This document shows positions 1 through 9,832 of a DNA stretch of 64,000 nucleotides, one piece after another. Location of the stretch: NCBI RefSeq assembly GCF_009910845.1, contig NZ_SIJB01000026.1:1-64000 (forward strand). The letters run 5' to 3'. This DNA is from Chengkuizengella marina. Its GTDB lineage: Bacteria; Bacillota; Bacilli; Paenibacillales; KCTC-33759. The notes under the pieces are model-generated. The model searched no databases. It worked only from the letters and a program-made list of their open reading frames with translations, and was not told the DNA's origin. Made by a program: the position numbers and the translations under genes. Within the stretch, counting starts at the first letter, position 1. Each line of letters opens with the position of its first letter.

Positions 1-25
1 GATATAGAAGGTTTTTTTACATTTA

Positions 26-955
26 TTATTTAGTTATACACTTTTCTAAAAGTCCATGTTCTTCTAAAACAGTTACTAATGTAGCACCCATATCTGAAGG
101 TGTTGGAGCTACCTTCACTCCACAAGCTTCTAATGTTGCAGTTTTTTCAGCAGCAGTTCCTTTACCACCTGAAATAATGGCACCTGCATGACCCATTCTT
201 TTTCCTGGAGGGGCTGTTTTCCCACCAATAAAACCAACAACAGGTTTTTTCATGTTTTCTTTAATCCACTGCGCAGCCTCTTCCTCTGCAGTCCCGCCAA
301 TTTCTCCAATCATAATTACAGCGTAAGTATCAGGATCTTCATTAAATCGATCTAAGACATCTATAAACTCCATTCCTTTTACTGGATCTCCGCCAATACC
401 TACTGCTGAAGATTGACCAATACCTCGAGTCGTTAATTGATGTACTGCTTCATAAGTAAGCGTTCCACTTCTTGATACAACACCAACATGACCTTTAGTG
501 TGTATGTATCCTGGCATAATACCTATTTTACATTCATCAGGTGTAATTAATCCAGGACAATTTGGACCAATGAGAAGCGTCTTTTTACCTTCCATATATT
601 TTTGTACTTTAACCATGTCTAAAACTGGAATACCTTCTGTTATACAAATAGCTAATTCTACTTCAGCATCAACGGCTTCCATAATCGCATCGGCAGCAAA
701 AGCAGGAGGTACATAAATGACGGATACTGTTGCACCTGTTTCTGTAACGGCTTCCATTACTGTATTAAATACAGGTAAAGAAGCTGTATTTCCATTTTCA
801 AGTTCAATATCTACTTTTGTTCCTCCTTTACCAGGAGTCACACCGCCGACCATTTGTGTTCCATAATCCAATGCACCTTTTGTATGTAACATACCCGTAG
901 ATCCGGTAATCCCTTGTGTGATGACTTTTGTATCTTTATTTATTAAAATACTCAT
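26..955 (-). CDS. sucD: Succinyl-CoA synthetase alpha subunit
   Basis: ADP-forming succinate-CoA ligase alpha subunit, a cytosolic TCA-cycle enzyme that makes ATP from succinyl-CoA. The N-terminal CoA-binding Rossmann domain (about 1-130, ITGSTG near 16-21) is followed by the ligase domain. The motif GHAGAI near 255-260 holds the histidine that is phosphorylated during catalysis (about H256). At 309 residues it is full length for the family. An AGAAAGGAT ribosome binding site precedes the ATG. It lies 44 bases downstream of sucC, and both subunits form the enzyme, so co-transcription is expected. The DprA and TopA genes that often follow would lie outside the window. Confidence 0.97.
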   Translation of the reverse strand: MSILINKDTKVITQGITGSTGMLHTKGALDYGTQMVGGVTPGKGGTKVDIELENGNTASLPVFNTVMEAVTETGATVSVIYVPPAFAADAIMEAVDAEVELAICITEGIPVLDMVKVQKYMEGKKTLLIGPNCPGLITPDECKIGIMPGYIHTKGHVGVVSRSGTLTYEAVHQLTTRGIGQSSAVGIGGDPVKGMEFIDVLDRFNEDPDTYAVIMIGEIGGTAEEEAAQWIKENMKKPVVGFIGGKTAPPGKRMGHAGAIISGGKGTAAEKTATLEACGVKVAPTPSDMGATLVTVLEEHGLLEKCITK

Positions 956-999
956 CGCATTTTCAAATCCTTTCTAAATTATTATAATATGGATGGATT

Positions 1000-2160
1000 T
1001 TACTTCACTAATTCCACAATTTTTTGAGCTCCATCTGCCATTGAATCTGCAGCTACTATATTTAAACCAGATTGATTTAAAATTTCTTTTCCTTGTTCTA
1101 CATTTGTACCTTCAAGTCTAACAACTAAAGGACGGTCTAATTGAATCTGTTTAGCTGCTTGAACAACTCCATTAGCGATGATATCACAACGCATGATTCC
1201 ACCAAAGATATTTACAAATATACCCTTTACGTTATCGTCAGATAAAATAATTTTAAAAGCTTCTTTGACTTTCTCAGTTGTTGCACCGCCCCCAACATCT
1301 AAGAAATTAGCAGGGTCTCCACCATAATGTTTAATGATATCCATCGTTGCCATAGCAAGACCAGCACCATTAACCATACAACCAATATTCCCATCTAATG
1401 CAATATAACTTAAATCAAATTTAGAAGCTTGAATTTCTTTTTCATCCTCTTCATCTAAATCACGGTATTCTAATATATCAGCATGTCGATACAATGCATT
1501 TGAATCAAAATTCAATTTAGCATCTAACGCCATGACATTTCCGTCACCTGTAACAACTAATGGATTGATCTCTGCAATAGAACAATCTTTTTCAACAAAA
1601 GCAGTATATAAACCAATCATAAACTTTACGGCTTTATTCACTAATTTAGTTGGGATATTTATAGAATAAGCTAATTTTCTAGCTTGGAATGCTTGTAAAC
1701 CTACAGCAGGATCTACAACTTCTTTAAAGATTTTCTCAGGTGTTTTTTCTGCAACTTCCTCAATCTCGGTACCACCCTCTTCAGATGCCATCATAACAAC
1801 TCTACCTGTATCACGGTCAACAACGATTCCTACGTAATATTCTTTCTGAATATCACATCCTTGTTCAATTAACAAACGTTTCACTTCTTTTCCTTCAGGT
1901 CCTGTTTGATGTGTTACTAAAACTTTACCTAAAATATCTCCAGCATATGTACGTACTTCATCTAAATTTTTTGCTACTTTAACACCGCCTGCTTTACCTC
2001 TTCCACCTGCATGTATTTGAGCTTTTACAACATTCACAGATGTTCCAAGTTCTTTAGCAGCCTCCACAGCTTCATCAACAGTAAAAGCAACTTTCCCTTC
2101 TGGAACCGCTACACCATACTGTCTCAAGATTTCTTTCCCTTGATACTCATGGATATTCAT
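1000..2160 (-). CDS. sucC: Succinyl-CoA synthetase beta subunit
   Basis: ADP-forming beta subunit that binds nucleotide and partners SucD. An N-terminal ATP-grasp fold begins [10 protein letters not shown] and carries the nucleotide-binding stretch [12 protein letters not shown] near 48-59. The C-terminal ligase domain has [11 protein letters not shown] near 264-274, a GGGA loop near 290 and [10 protein letters not shown] near 317-326. The length, 386 residues, is normal. A strong AGGAGG sits 8 bases before the ATG. It heads the sucCD pair. A TGGTACAAT extended -10-like sequence at 2287-2295 on the minus strand could start transcription, leaving a leader of about 120 bases, but no convincing -35 is visible. 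Confidence 0.97.
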   Translation of the reverse strand: MNIHEYQGKEILRQYGVAVPEGKVAFTVDEAVEAAKELGTSVNVVKAQIHAGGRGKAGGVKVAKNLDEVRTYAGDILGKVLVTHQTGPEGKEVKRLLIEQGCDIQKEYYVGIVVDRDTGRVVMMASEEGGTEIEEVAEKTPEKIFKEVVDPAVGLQAFQARKLAYSINIPTKLVNKAVKFMIGLYTAFVEKDCSIAEINPLVVTGDGNVMALDAKLNFDSNALYRHADILEYRDLDEEDEKEIQASKFDLSYIALDGNIGCMVNGAGLAMATMDIIKHYGGDPANFLDVGGGATTEKVKEAFKIILSDDNVKGIFVNIFGGIMRCDIIANGVVQAAKQIQLDRPLVVRLEGTNVEQGKEILNQSGLNIVAADSMADGAQKIVELVK

Positions 2161-2562
2161 TCTATTTTCCTCCTATCAAAATTCACCTTAATAAAGTGTC
2201 GACAATTTTGTCTATTTATTAACGATTCTCTATTAGAACCATATATTGGAGCAGGTTTATATAGTCCTTATCACAAATCCTAAACTATTGTACCATTTTT
2301 TTTTGACAATTACCTTACTTTTAAAAAAACACACGAATCATACCAATATCATTTTTTTTAAAGTAGGTATAAAAAAAATTTATCACTATTGTTCAATAAA
2401 GAAACTTGTCGAATGTCCTTAAAGGCAAAGACAGTGCGGGAATTGTCAGTTTAGGTGTGCATGCCAATTTATGTCGCATGGAAAAACCGTCCAAGGGACG
2501 GTTTTTTCATTTCAGTAATATAAATTTCATGTGCTAAAAATCTATCTTTTACGCAAATCAAA
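2161..2562. other. Intergenic region with sucCD leader and possible small RNA
   Basis: No credible ORF is present. The sucC side (2161-2300) should be the sucCD promoter and leader. At about 2400-2507, plus-strand sequence has small inverted repeats (GACA/TGTC around 2430-2447, CATGC/GCATG around 2460-2479) and ends directly in a strong hairpin terminator with no gene downstream on that strand. A TATAAA at 2368-2373 could be a -10. This arrangement would fit a short untranslated RNA, but I recognise no known family. Confidence 0.35.
2482..2507. terminator. Bidirectional intrinsic terminator
   Basis: An 11-pair perfect stem AAAAACCGTCC / GGACGGTTTTT with a three-base loop (2493-2495). It has T tracts on both strands, so it can end both the minus-strand zinc-ribbon gene transcript and any plus-strand transcript from 2400. 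Confidence 0.85.
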
Positions 2563-2820
2563 TCAATCCATAGATGTAGTTGCATTTTCAAATCTAGGTT
2601 CCCGCTCAGCCTGTTTGATAAAACGCATTTCGTTGCCGCTATAGTTACATACTCTGCATTGAATCATTGGTTCAGACTCCTCAATCAAGGTAGGTTCTTC
2701 TTGTTCAACGATCTGTCCAGAATAAGCGTTCTTTAACATTTGTAAAGATGTGGAAGCAATTAAGTTAAACTTAATTCGATTTGCACGACAGTTTGGACAA
2801 AAATATGGTTTTTCTTCCAT
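2563..2820 (-). CDS. Small zinc-ribbon protein of unknown function
   Basis: The product is an 85-residue protein starting MEEKPYFCPNC. Two cysteine pairs, CPNC near residues 7-10 and CRVC near 54-57, are spaced like a zinc ribbon and probably bind one zinc ion. The middle is acidic and low in complexity. I do not recognise a characterised family. The start was chosen at 2820 because GAGGTGAT lies 5-12 bases upstream; an in-frame ATG at 2856 has no ribosome binding site. It stands alone between the sucCD leader and comM and ends just before the terminator at 2482-2507. Confidence 0.8.
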   Translation of the reverse strand: MEEKPYFCPNCRANRIKFNLIASTSLQMLKNAYSGQIVEQEEPTLIEESEPMIQCRVCNYSGNEMRFIKQAEREPRFENATTSMD

Positions 2821-2979
2821 TTTTATCACCTCAATTATAATATGTCCATCCCTCATTAAAAATATTTCAAAACAGTTGGTTTTATTAAATCCACTTTAAT
2901 ATAGTAGTTTTGAAAGAATAATTACCTAACTTTAATTTTATTAGATTAATTTTTATGGAATGGAAAATACAAGAAATAC

Positions 2980-3008
2980 TTGCAGAATATAATGGTGTTT
3001 ATTATAAT
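2980..3008 (+). promoter_or_regulatory. SigA-type promoter for comM
   Basis: TTGCAG at 2980-2985 and a perfect TATAAT at 3003-3008 are separated by 17 bases. It lies 78 bases upstream of the comM start. Confidence 0.7.
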
Positions 3009-3086
3009 AAATAAGAAAATTCAGGAAAAATGGAAGCACCTTTTTCTATTGTTTTATCATGATATAAGAAGAGGAGGGTGTTTTTT

Positions 3087-4587
3087 TTGTATGCAAAATT
3101 ATTAAGTAGTTGTTTACATGGAATCGATGGTAAAATAATAGAGGTTGAAGTTGATCTAAGTAATGGTTTACCCGTTTTTCATATTGTAGGTCTTCCTGAT
3201 TCTGCTGTTCGAGAATCCATAGAACGTGTAAGAGCCGCCATTAAAAATTGTGGTTTTGTATTTCCACTTCAACGTATCACAATTAATTTAGCCCCTGCAG
3301 ATCTTAGAAAAGAAGGATCTTCTTTTGATTTAGCTATCGCTCTAGGCATTCTTGTGGCAAGTCATCAACTCCAAGTAGAAAACTTATCTAAAACACTCAT
3401 TATTGGAGAATTAGCTTTAGACGGGACTTTAAGAGCTGTTCCTGGAGTGCTTCCAATGGTAGATTATGCACATAAACAAGGGTTACACCAAGTCATTTTA
3501 CCAAAAAATAATGCATCCGAAGCAGCCTTAATTGAGCATTGTAAAGTTATTCCTATATCTCACTTGAATGATTTAAACCAAAAAGAATATCCGACGTATG
3601 TACAAAATCAAGAGATGTCTGAGCATTTAAGATGGTCAGCATTAGATAGTGTAGAAAAGGGCTCTAATGATTTCTGCCTCTGGAATGCATAATATTTTGC
3701 TTATTGGTCCTCCGGGTTCTGGTAAAACCATGTTAATGAAGCGAATAACGAGTATTTTACCAATGTTATCAAACGAAGAAGCACTTGAAGTAACAAAAAT
3801 ATATAGTATAACTAATAAACTTAAAAATAACCAAGAACTTATGAAAAAACGTCCTTTTAGATCTCCACATCATACGATTTCTCAAGCTGGATTAATTGGT
3901 GGTGGGAGTATACCTAAACCTGGTGAAGTGAGTTTATCTCACAGAGGGGTATTGTATTTAGACGAGTTTCCTGAATTTCATCGTCATGTTCTTGAAGTTT
4001 TACGACAACCTTTAGAAGAAAAGGAAATAACAATTAGCAGATCCAAAGCCGTATATACTTATCCTTCACAATTTATATTAGCAGCAGCTATGAATCCCTG
4101 TCCTTGTGGGTATTTAGGATCTGATTCCCAATCAAATTCTTGCTCTTGCAGTGCCCACAAAATCAATCAATATCGATCTAAAATTTCAGGACCGTTGCTG
4201 GATCGAATTGACCTGCATGTAGAAGTTCTACAAATGGATTATAACATCATAACATCTAGTGAAAAACAAATGTCTTCTGCTGAAATGATAGAACGTGTTG
4301 AGGCAGCACAAAAAATTCAACGTAAAAGATATCAACATACAGATATCCATTTTAACGGGGAAACCTACGGATCTTTAATTTATGAACATTGCAAATTGGA
4401 TTCAAATGCAAAAGAGCTTTTACAAGTTTCATTTGAAGCCCTTGGATTAAGTGCTCGGGCGTATGATCGAATTATAAAAACAGCTAGAACGATCGCCGAT
4501 TTAGATGAACAAACACATATTAAAAGTGAACATATCGCTGAAGCTATCCAATATCGTACATTAGATCGAAGATTTCATACAGTCTGA
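3087..4587 (+). pseudogene. comM: ComM/YifB-family AAA+ ATPase, frameshifted
   Basis: YifB/ComM is a Mg-chelatase-like AAA+ protein; in Gram-negative bacteria ComM promotes branch migration during natural transformation. The N-terminal Lon-like half (YAKLLSSCLHGIDGK onward) reads in one frame to an early stop at 3692. The ATPase half reads in another frame from about 3655: KRALMISASG, Walker A GPPGSGKT, Walker B LYLDEF, then the C-terminal domain. The expected short GQ motif joining DSV to KRALM is missing, so about 17 bases appear deleted near 3654. The start is taken as TTG at 3087, 9 bases after GAGGAGG, because the protein then begins M-YAKLL as in relatives. An assembly error is possible. 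Confidence 0.85.
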
Positions 4588-4601
4588 TACTTAAATAGCA
4601 A

Positions 4602-4982
4602 TTAAAATGCATTTTTTATGTGGTCAATTGACAGCAAAGTGTCACCCTTCTTATTTAATAATATACAAATGGCATCAAATCTAATTTTTGCATTTAATTT
4701 ATTATTTTGTAGAAGAAACACCTGTGAAGCTGAACGGACTTTGTTTTGCTTTTTATAATCAATAGATTCCTGAGGAGTACCAAACCTCCCTGTATCTCTT
4801 CTTGTTCTTACTTCTAATAAAACAAGAGTATCTTTTTTATAAGCGATAATATCTATCTCTCCTAATTTGCACCTCCAATTCGTCTCTATAATATGATAGT
4901 TATTTGATTTTAAATATTTAACAGCTAATTGTTCACCTATTTGTCCGATTTTTAATCTTTGATTCTTTACATTTTTGTTCAT
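4602..4982 (-). CDS. yraN: YraN family endonuclease-like protein (UPF0102)
   Basis: UPF0102 protein with a restriction-endonuclease-like fold. The core is visible as GEIDIIA near 41-47 and LEVRTRR near 56-62, which supply the acidic and basic residues of a D-ExK-like nuclease site. The biochemical role is not settled. The length (126 residues) is typical. Its ATG overlaps the TGA of the FlhB-like gene (ATGA at 4979-4982), so the two are translationally coupled. It converges with comM, leaving only 14 bases between the two stops and no clear terminator. Confidence 0.9.
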   Translation of the reverse strand: MNKNVKNQRLKIGQIGEQLAVKYLKSNNYHIIETNWRCKLGEIDIIAYKKDTLVLLEVRTRRDTGRFGTPQESIDYKKQNKVRSASQVFLLQNNKLNAKIRFDAICILLNKKGDTLLSIDHIKNAF

Positions 4983-5275
4983 GAATTAAATACTTTCATC
5001 ATTTTTGCTTTTTGATCCGCCTTGTAAACCATTGTAAAAATCTCAGCAATAAGCTGATATAATTCTGCGGGAATTTCTTCATTTATTTCTAATTTTGATA
5101 AAACTTCTACTAGGGAAGCATCTTCTTGAATAGGAACGCCATAATTTTTTGCTTCTCTTATAATATTGTCTGCGACTAAACCTTTTCCTTTAGCTTTTAA
5201 TTCAGGTGCATCATTTTTCTCAGATGTATAACTTAAAGCTACAGCTTTTGCTGTTTTTAGATCTTTTTTAATCAT
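4979..5275 (-). CDS. ylqH: FlhB-like cytoplasmic-domain protein (YlqH type)
   Basis: A 98-residue protein equivalent to the C-terminal cytoplasmic domain of the flagellar export switch protein FlhB, with no membrane part. The conserved middle (KGLVADNIIREAKNYGVPIQED, split here as ADNIIREAK and GVPIQED) is clear. The NPTH autocleavage motif of true FlhB is absent, as in B. subtilis YlqH. It overlaps the FliK-like gene upstream and yraN downstream by ATGA junctions. The pairing with a FliK-like protein suggests a shared, undefined role related to type III export specificity; this is inference. Confidence 0.85.
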   Translation of the reverse strand: MIKKDLKTAKAVALSYTSEKNDAPELKAKGKGLVADNIIREAKNYGVPIQEDASLVEVLSKLEINEEIPAELYQLIAEIFTMVYKADQKAKMMKVFNS

Positions 5276-6948
5276 ACTCGAACATCTACCCCCTTATATG
5301 CAGAATTAATATAGTCTCTTGTGTTATGTCTTTCACTTGACTTTCCTTGCTTTTCTGGAATAGGGAAATGTTTTAAGGAAAGAAATTGAAATCCCAAACT
5401 TTCAATAATAGGTTTCACAATTCCCGAATCTATTAACTCCTTTGTTTTAGGATGATCATTATGAATTTGTATGCTGACCATATTGCTAACAACTTGGACA
5501 TCTATTAATGTTTCACCTAATGTTTTCATATTTAAATCGAACCATAAACTACAATGATTAACATCTAACTCACCATTTTTATTATAACGGCTTTGAATAT
5601 TGACCGAAGAAGTCTGACCTCCGCTATCATTGTAAATAGGAATGAAAATAGTAAAGTGAGTCGTAATATCTGAGCGATTGGAAGTTAAGAATAGCTGTTG
5701 TCCAGTAATATGATTGAGTAGCTGCAGTGATTGTTCTTTAATATGATTCGGAAGATCATCAGCAGATAATAACTGTAACATTAAACCTTTAAGGTTTTGA
5801 AAGTTATTGGAAGTTTCTAAATCAAATAAACTAGCATTTTTCATAACAGATTGATTCATTTTATTTGATATAAACTCAAATGTTTTTATCGAATTTACTA
5901 ATTGTTTCTCATAGTCTAATCCAAGACTGTTAATAAATCGAGCAATCCAATTTTCATTCAACTGACTATCTTGTGTCATATATCCCACAGGTCTTTGTTG
6001 ATTAGATAATTCTGCGGACTTTTGTTTATTGAAATATAAAGATGAAAGTTCTGTTCTTTGAACATTAATTTCTGATTGATGAAAAACAGGATTCTCTGCA
6101 TTCATCTTTTGAACAGGTTTAGTAATACCAAAGTTCTTATTATCATCGGGTGATTGAGTATTATTAGATTTTATCACCTCGGAAATCTCTTGCTGGACCA
6201 TTATGCTTTTCATCATATTCTGTAATTTTACTAATAACTTCAAAGAAACCATATTGGGTTGGTTAGAAATTACAGATACGTTAGATTGATTATTGGGATT
6301 TAGATTGGATTTAACTAACAAATCTGCTTGAAGCTTAGGTTCTTTTATTGTTTGTAAATTCGATTTGAATTCAGCCACTGATTTATATAATTGGTGTATA
6401 AGCTCGTGTAGCGGTTTTCCATGCTGTATTTGCCGGATTGCTTCCATTGTGGTTTCAGTCATAGGTAAACCTCTATTAAACAGAAAAATCGCTGATTGTA
6501 AGGATTTTTTTATTAAATTACGATCCTTAGAACTAGAAATGATAGATTGAAACTGTGTTATATTCTCTTTAGTAAGAGGAATTTCTTCTTTATGTAAGGT
6601 TTGTATCAATTCTCTATTCAACGTTGTGTTCTTTATATTAAGTACATTTAATAACTGTGTTACTGATTCATTTGCATTAGGAAATACAGATTGTTCAACG
6701 GATTTCAAAAGCAATAAGCCACCTGGAGTTTTTGGTTGTACTTGCAACAACTTATGATCCCCTGGTGATAATGCAATTTCTAATTTCGCTTTTAATTGTA
6801 TACCATTAATTTGAATTAATGCTTCTTGATTGTTCAAAAGCTGAAGCACCAGGCCTTTCACAATCTGTCCTTCTTTTAACTGAAGAGTTTTACTATCTGA
6901 TATTTTAAAATCTCCTAAAAAATTACGCATTAAAACACTTAAATTCAT
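5272..6948 (-). CDS. ylqG: FliK/YlqG-like protein
   Basis: A 558-residue protein. Its N-terminal 70 residues and long Asn/Gln/Ser-rich middle are poorly conserved, while the C-terminal about 120 residues (FTIFIPIYNDSGG, LWFDLNMKTLGE, VQVVSNMVSIQIH) resemble the Flg_hook domain of flagellar hook-length protein FliK. It occupies the position of B. subtilis ylqG, next to ylqH. The start was set at 6948 (MNLSVLMRNFL) because GGGGAG lies 6-11 bases upstream; the longer frame to 7083 has no such site. The function is unknown. Flagellar involvement is suggested by the FliK/FlhB-like partnership only. Confidence 0.75.
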   Translation of the reverse strand: MNLSVLMRNFLGDFKISDSKTLQLKEGQIVKGLVLQLLNNQEALIQINGIQLKAKLEIALSPGDHKLLQVQPKTPGGLLLLKSVEQSVFPNANESVTQLLNVLNIKNTTLNRELIQTLHKEEIPLTKENITQFQSIISSSKDRNLIKKSLQSAIFLFNRGLPMTETTMEAIRQIQHGKPLHELIHQLYKSVAEFKSNLQTIKEPKLQADLLVKSNLNPNNQSNVSVISNQPNMVSLKLLVKLQNMMKSIMVQQEISEVIKSNNTQSPDDNKNFGITKPVQKMNAENPVFHQSEINVQRTELSSLYFNKQKSAELSNQQRPVGYMTQDSQLNENWIARFINSLGLDYEKQLVNSIKTFEFISNKMNQSVMKNASLFDLETSNNFQNLKGLMLQLLSADDLPNHIKEQSLQLLNHITGQQLFLTSNRSDITTHFTIFIPIYNDSGGQTSSVNIQSRYNKNGELDVNHCSLWFDLNMKTLGETLIDVQVVSNMVSIQIHNDHPKTKELIDSGIVKPIIESLGFQFLSLKHFPIPEKQGKSSERHNTRDYINSAYKGVDVRV

Positions 6949-7156
6949 AATAATCTCCCCAATTAATCTTAGTAAGCCTATCCAATTATTATCGGTAAAA
7001 TACACACATAAGTGTAGAGAACCCTTGAAGATTATTCCCAGTTCACAAATAAAAAAGCCCAAAAATATAAGTGGATCATTCACTTTTAACTTTAGGACTC
7101 AATTATGTACATATTTTATTACTGTTTGTTATAAATTTCATACGTTTAAAACTGCT

Positions 7157-7765
7157 TTAAAAAAGGGTTTGTTGTATGTTAATGATATTTTTAAGGAAAG
7201 TCTGTCTATGTATTGGACAAGGACCAAAGTTTGTAAGGTGTTCTCTATGTAGCTTTGTTCCATAACCCTTGTGCTTAGCAATATCATATTCTGGATATTC
7301 CATATCCCACTGCAAGCACATTCGATCCCTTGTCACTTTTGCAACTATGGAAGCAGCAGCTATAGACTGACTTAGTTGATCCCCTTTGATGAGTGCTAAC
7401 TGAGGGATCGGAGTACTAATTTTCTCAGCATCTATTAATAAAAAATCTGGTTGGATGGGTAAATTTTCAACGGCTTGTTCCATTGCTAAACGTGCAGCTT
7501 GTTTTATATTTATGTTGTCTATTCTGTTTGCATCCACTTTGCCTATACCAATGGCTAATGCTTTTTCCATAATTTTTTCATAACATATTTCTCTTTTTTT
7601 AGGACTTAGTTTTTTAGAGTCATTAATCCCTTCAATTACTAAATCTATAGGTAAAATAACAGCAGCAGCCACAACGTCACCTAATAAACACCCTCTGCCA
7701 ACCTCATCAATGCCTGCTATGTATTGTTTGTTCTGCTGCCAATAAGTTTTTTCATAACTAATCAT
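7157..7765 (-). CDS. rnhB: Ribonuclease HII
   Basis: RNase HII cleaves RNA in RNA-DNA hybrids, including single ribonucleotides in [21 protein letters not shown] near 18-35 supplies the first catalytic Asp and Glu, and LLIDAEK near 109 and the [14 protein letters not shown] block near 133-146 complete the active site. The length of 202 residues is slightly short because the C-terminal tail is reduced. It overlaps the rbgA stop by 8 bases. The block lepB-rbgA-rnhB is conserved in Bacillales and looks like one operon. Confidence 0.95.
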   Translation of the reverse strand: MISYEKTYWQQNKQYIAGIDEVGRGCLLGDVVAAAVILPIDLVIEGINDSKKLSPKKREICYEKIMEKALAIGIGKVDANRIDNINIKQAARLAMEQAVENLPIQPDFLLIDAEKISTPIPQLALIKGDQLSQSIAAASIVAKVTRDRMCLQWDMEYPEYDIAKHKGYGTKLHREHLTNFGPCPIHRQTFLKNIINIQQTLF

Positions 7766-8633
7766 TCATTTTCTCCGGAGTTTCCAATGAAAATCTACCT
7801 AAGGTGCCGGCTCTCATTTCCCTTATAATGATACTTGATGTTTTTTCAAGATCAATGATTCCTCCACGTTTAATGCAGCCACGTTTTTGTCCGATATCTT
7901 CCATAACAGTTACAATTTCATTTGGATCATCTAAATCTTCGGGAATATATTTAATATCATATCTATCCTTTAGTCGTTCAGGATAATTTTCAAGAAAATA
8001 TTTCACAACATAAAATGCTACGTCATCTAGGTGTAATAATGTTTCCTTAATCGCACCCGTTGCTGCTAATCCCATCCCTACATTTTGATCTTCAAATTTT
8101 GGCCATAAAATACCTGGCGTATCTAATAATTCCATTTCTGAGCCAACTTTGATCCACTGCTGCGCTTTTGTAACACCCGGTTTATCTCCTGTTTCAGCTA
8201 TTTTTTTTCCTGCTAAACGATTAATCAATGTAGATTTACCTACATTAGGAATTCCAACAATTAATGATCGGATAGCTCGAGGTTTAATACCCTTTCTCAA
8301 TTGGGCATCAATTTTATTCTTTATTAACTGCTTTGATCGAGGCAATATTTCTTGTACATGTGTTCCAGAAATTGAATCGATAGGTAAGGCATCTAAATTT
8401 TTTTCTTTGAAATATTTTACCCATTCAGAAGTAACAGAAGAATCTGCTAAATCTGCTTTATTTAAAAGAACAATTCGAGGTTTATCCTTTAATATTTCAT
8501 CAATCATTGGATTTCGACTGGACAGAGGAACTCGAGCATCTAATAATTCAATCACGACATCAAGCAGTTTTAATTTACCTTCAATCTGTCTCCGTGCTCT
8601 AGTCATATGTCCAGGAAACCATTGAATGGTCAT
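7758..8633 (-). CDS. rbgA: Ribosome biogenesis GTPase RbgA (YlqF)
   Basis: RbgA is a circularly permuted GTPase needed for late assembly of the 50S subunit, where it helps install proteins such as L16. The permuted motif order is visible: G4 NKAD at 58-61, then G1 GIPNVGKST at 127-135, then G3 DTPG at 171-174. The N-terminus ([17 protein letters not shown]) is the family signature. The length of 291 residues is normal. It overlaps lepB by four bases (ATGA), indicating coupled translation. Confidence 0.96.
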   Translation of the reverse strand: MTIQWFPGHMTRARRQIEGKLKLLDVVIELLDARVPLSSRNPMIDEILKDKPRIVLLNKADLADSSVTSEWVKYFKEKNLDALPIDSISGTHVQEILPRSKQLIKNKIDAQLRKGIKPRAIRSLIVGIPNVGKSTLINRLAGKKIAETGDKPGVTKAQQWIKVGSEMELLDTPGILWPKFEDQNVGMGLAATGAIKETLLHLDDVAFYVVKYFLENYPERLKDRYDIKYIPEDLDDPNEIVTVMEDIGQKRGCIKRGGIIDLEKTSSIIIREMRAGTLGRFSLETPEKMND

Positions 8634-9229
8634 TGTAATTCACCAACCTCATGTGATACAATTCCTAGATCCTGTAAAGGCCAAATCACTAAGTCTGCAC
8701 GACCAATAACTTGCTCATATGAAATGAAACCAATTCTTCGACTATCTTGACTATTGGGGCGGTTATCTCCCATTACAAAAACTGTGCCTTCTGGAACAAT
8801 AGCTTCAGGAAAATTCAAATTATTATAACTCCCACCATTTTGTTTGGCTTTTTCTATTTCTTCTTTAATATAGGGCTCGTCTAATCGTTCGCCGTTAACA
8901 AATACTTCATCACCTTTGACTTCCACCGTTTCACCTGGTAGAGCAATAACCCTTTTAATAAAATCTTGTTCTTGATTTGCTTTAAATATAACCACTTCAC
9001 CGCGCTCAGGCTCACGAATAGTATAAAGGATCTTATTAACGATTAACTTATCATTATTAAAAAAACTTGGTTCCATTGATTGCCCAGACACAACGGTTGG
9101 TGTAAATAAAAAAGAACGAATAATAACAACCAATGCTACTGCAATTAATATGGATTTGACCCATTCCCAAGATGTGTTCATAAAGGAACTTGCTTGTTTT
9201 GTTTTTTCATTATCTATTTTTTCTTCCAT
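8630..9229 (-). CDS. lepB: Signal peptidase I
   Basis: The membrane-anchored type I signal peptidase removes signal peptides from secreted proteins. One N-terminal transmembrane helix (about residues 26-42, [17 protein letters not shown]) precedes SGQSMEPS, whose Ser51 is the nucleophile, and [11 protein letters not shown] with Lys92 as general base. [11 protein letters not shown] near 155 is the conserved box E. The start was placed at 9229 because AGAAAGG lies 9-15 bases upstream; an ATG two codons earlier would sit almost on top of that site. It lies between rplS and rbgA, as in B. subtilis. Confidence 0.95.
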   Translation of the reverse strand: MEEKIDNEKTKQASSFMNTSWEWVKSILIAVALVVIIRSFLFTPTVVSGQSMEPSFFNNDKLIVNKILYTIREPERGEVVIFKANQEQDFIKRVIALPGETVEVKGDEVFVNGERLDEPYIKEEIEKAKQNGGSYNNLNFPEAIVPEGTVFVMGDNRPNSQDSRRIGFISYEQVIGRADLVIWPLQDLGIVSHEVGELQ

Positions 9230-9307
9230 ATCCATGACCTTTCTACTTGTAAGAATATATTGAATAACCTTAAAAATAATAAGATAGTCGTTGAGTAATT
9301 AACTGAT

Positions 9308-9345
9308 AAAAAAAGGGACTTGTTTTAGCAAGCCCCCCTTCTTTT
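9308..9345 (-). terminator. Intrinsic terminator after rplS
   Basis: On the minus strand GGGGCTTG pairs with CAAGTCCC around a CTAAAA loop (9315-9336), followed by a run of seven T. It begins just after the rplS stop codon and separates the trmD-rplS unit from lepB. Confidence 0.8.
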
Positions 9346-9690
9346 TTATCTTCTAATTTCTTTAATTCTTGCTGCCTTACCGCGAAGAGCACGTAAGTAA
9401 TACAACTTAGCACGACGAACTTTACCACGGCGAACAACATCAATTTTATCAATTTTAGGTGAATTTATAGGAAATGTTCTTTCAACCCCAACGCCGTAAG
9501 AGATTTTTCTTACTGTAAACGTTTCACTAATTCCGCCACCACGTTTTTTGATCACTACACCTTCAAATACCTGAATACGTTCACGAGATCCCTCGATTAC
9601 TTTCACGTGTACTTTTAAAGTATCACCAGGACGAAAGCTTGGTAAATCTTGACGTAATTGATCTTGTGTAATTTCTCTAACAATATTCAT
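9346..9690 (-). CDS. rplS: 50S ribosomal protein L19
   Basis: L19 sits at the 30S-50S interface. The sequence is full length (114 residues) and highly conserved: [21 protein letters not shown] near 21-41, [21 protein letters not shown] and the basic tail [11 protein letters not shown] strong GGAGG lies upstream of the ATG at 9690. The leader carries a recognised autoregulatory-type structure, so the gene probably has its own control in addition to read-through from trmD. Confidence 0.98.
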   Translation of the reverse strand: MNIVREITQDQLRQDLPSFRPGDTLKVHVKVIEGSRERIQVFEGVVIKKRGGGISETFTVRKISYGVGVERTFPINSPKIDKIDVVRRGKVRRAKLYYLRALRGKAARIKEIRR

Positions 9691-9699
9691 GAGTTAATT

Positions 9700-9785
9700 C
9701 CTCCTTCCAAACAGATGTTCATACCGTCTATAATATAGAAATAATCCTATATGTTCTACGAGCAGAGGACCACCTTAGTCAATCA
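9700..9785 (-). ncRNA. Probable L19 ribosomal protein leader
   Basis: The minus-strand leader contains GGTGGTCCTCTGCTCG (9759-9774) and, after a variable A/T-rich stem, TATGAACATCTGTTTGG close to the GGAGG of rplS. I recognise both as the conserved parts of the Bacillales L19 leader RNA element, thought to mediate feedback on rplS. Identification is from memory of that family and was not tested by a covariance model. Confidence 0.65.
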
Positions 9786-9832
9786 CAACAGAATGTATTT
9801 TACCATATCATGCTTAAAAACTCAATGTAATT

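Noticed and set aside
2400-2480. A c-di-GMP or other known riboswitch, suggested by AAAGGCAAAG
   Set aside because: The other conserved parts of these classes are absent and no gene lies downstream on the same strand.
6950-7030. ACCGATAA as a sigma-D flagellar promoter for the FliK-like gene
   Set aside because: No TAAA -35 element occurs at the required 15-16 bases upstream.
7025-7252. Plus-strand 75-codon frame opposite the FliK-like gene and rnhB
   Set aside because: It overlaps the conserved rnhB end, has no ribosome binding site and shows no recognisable features.
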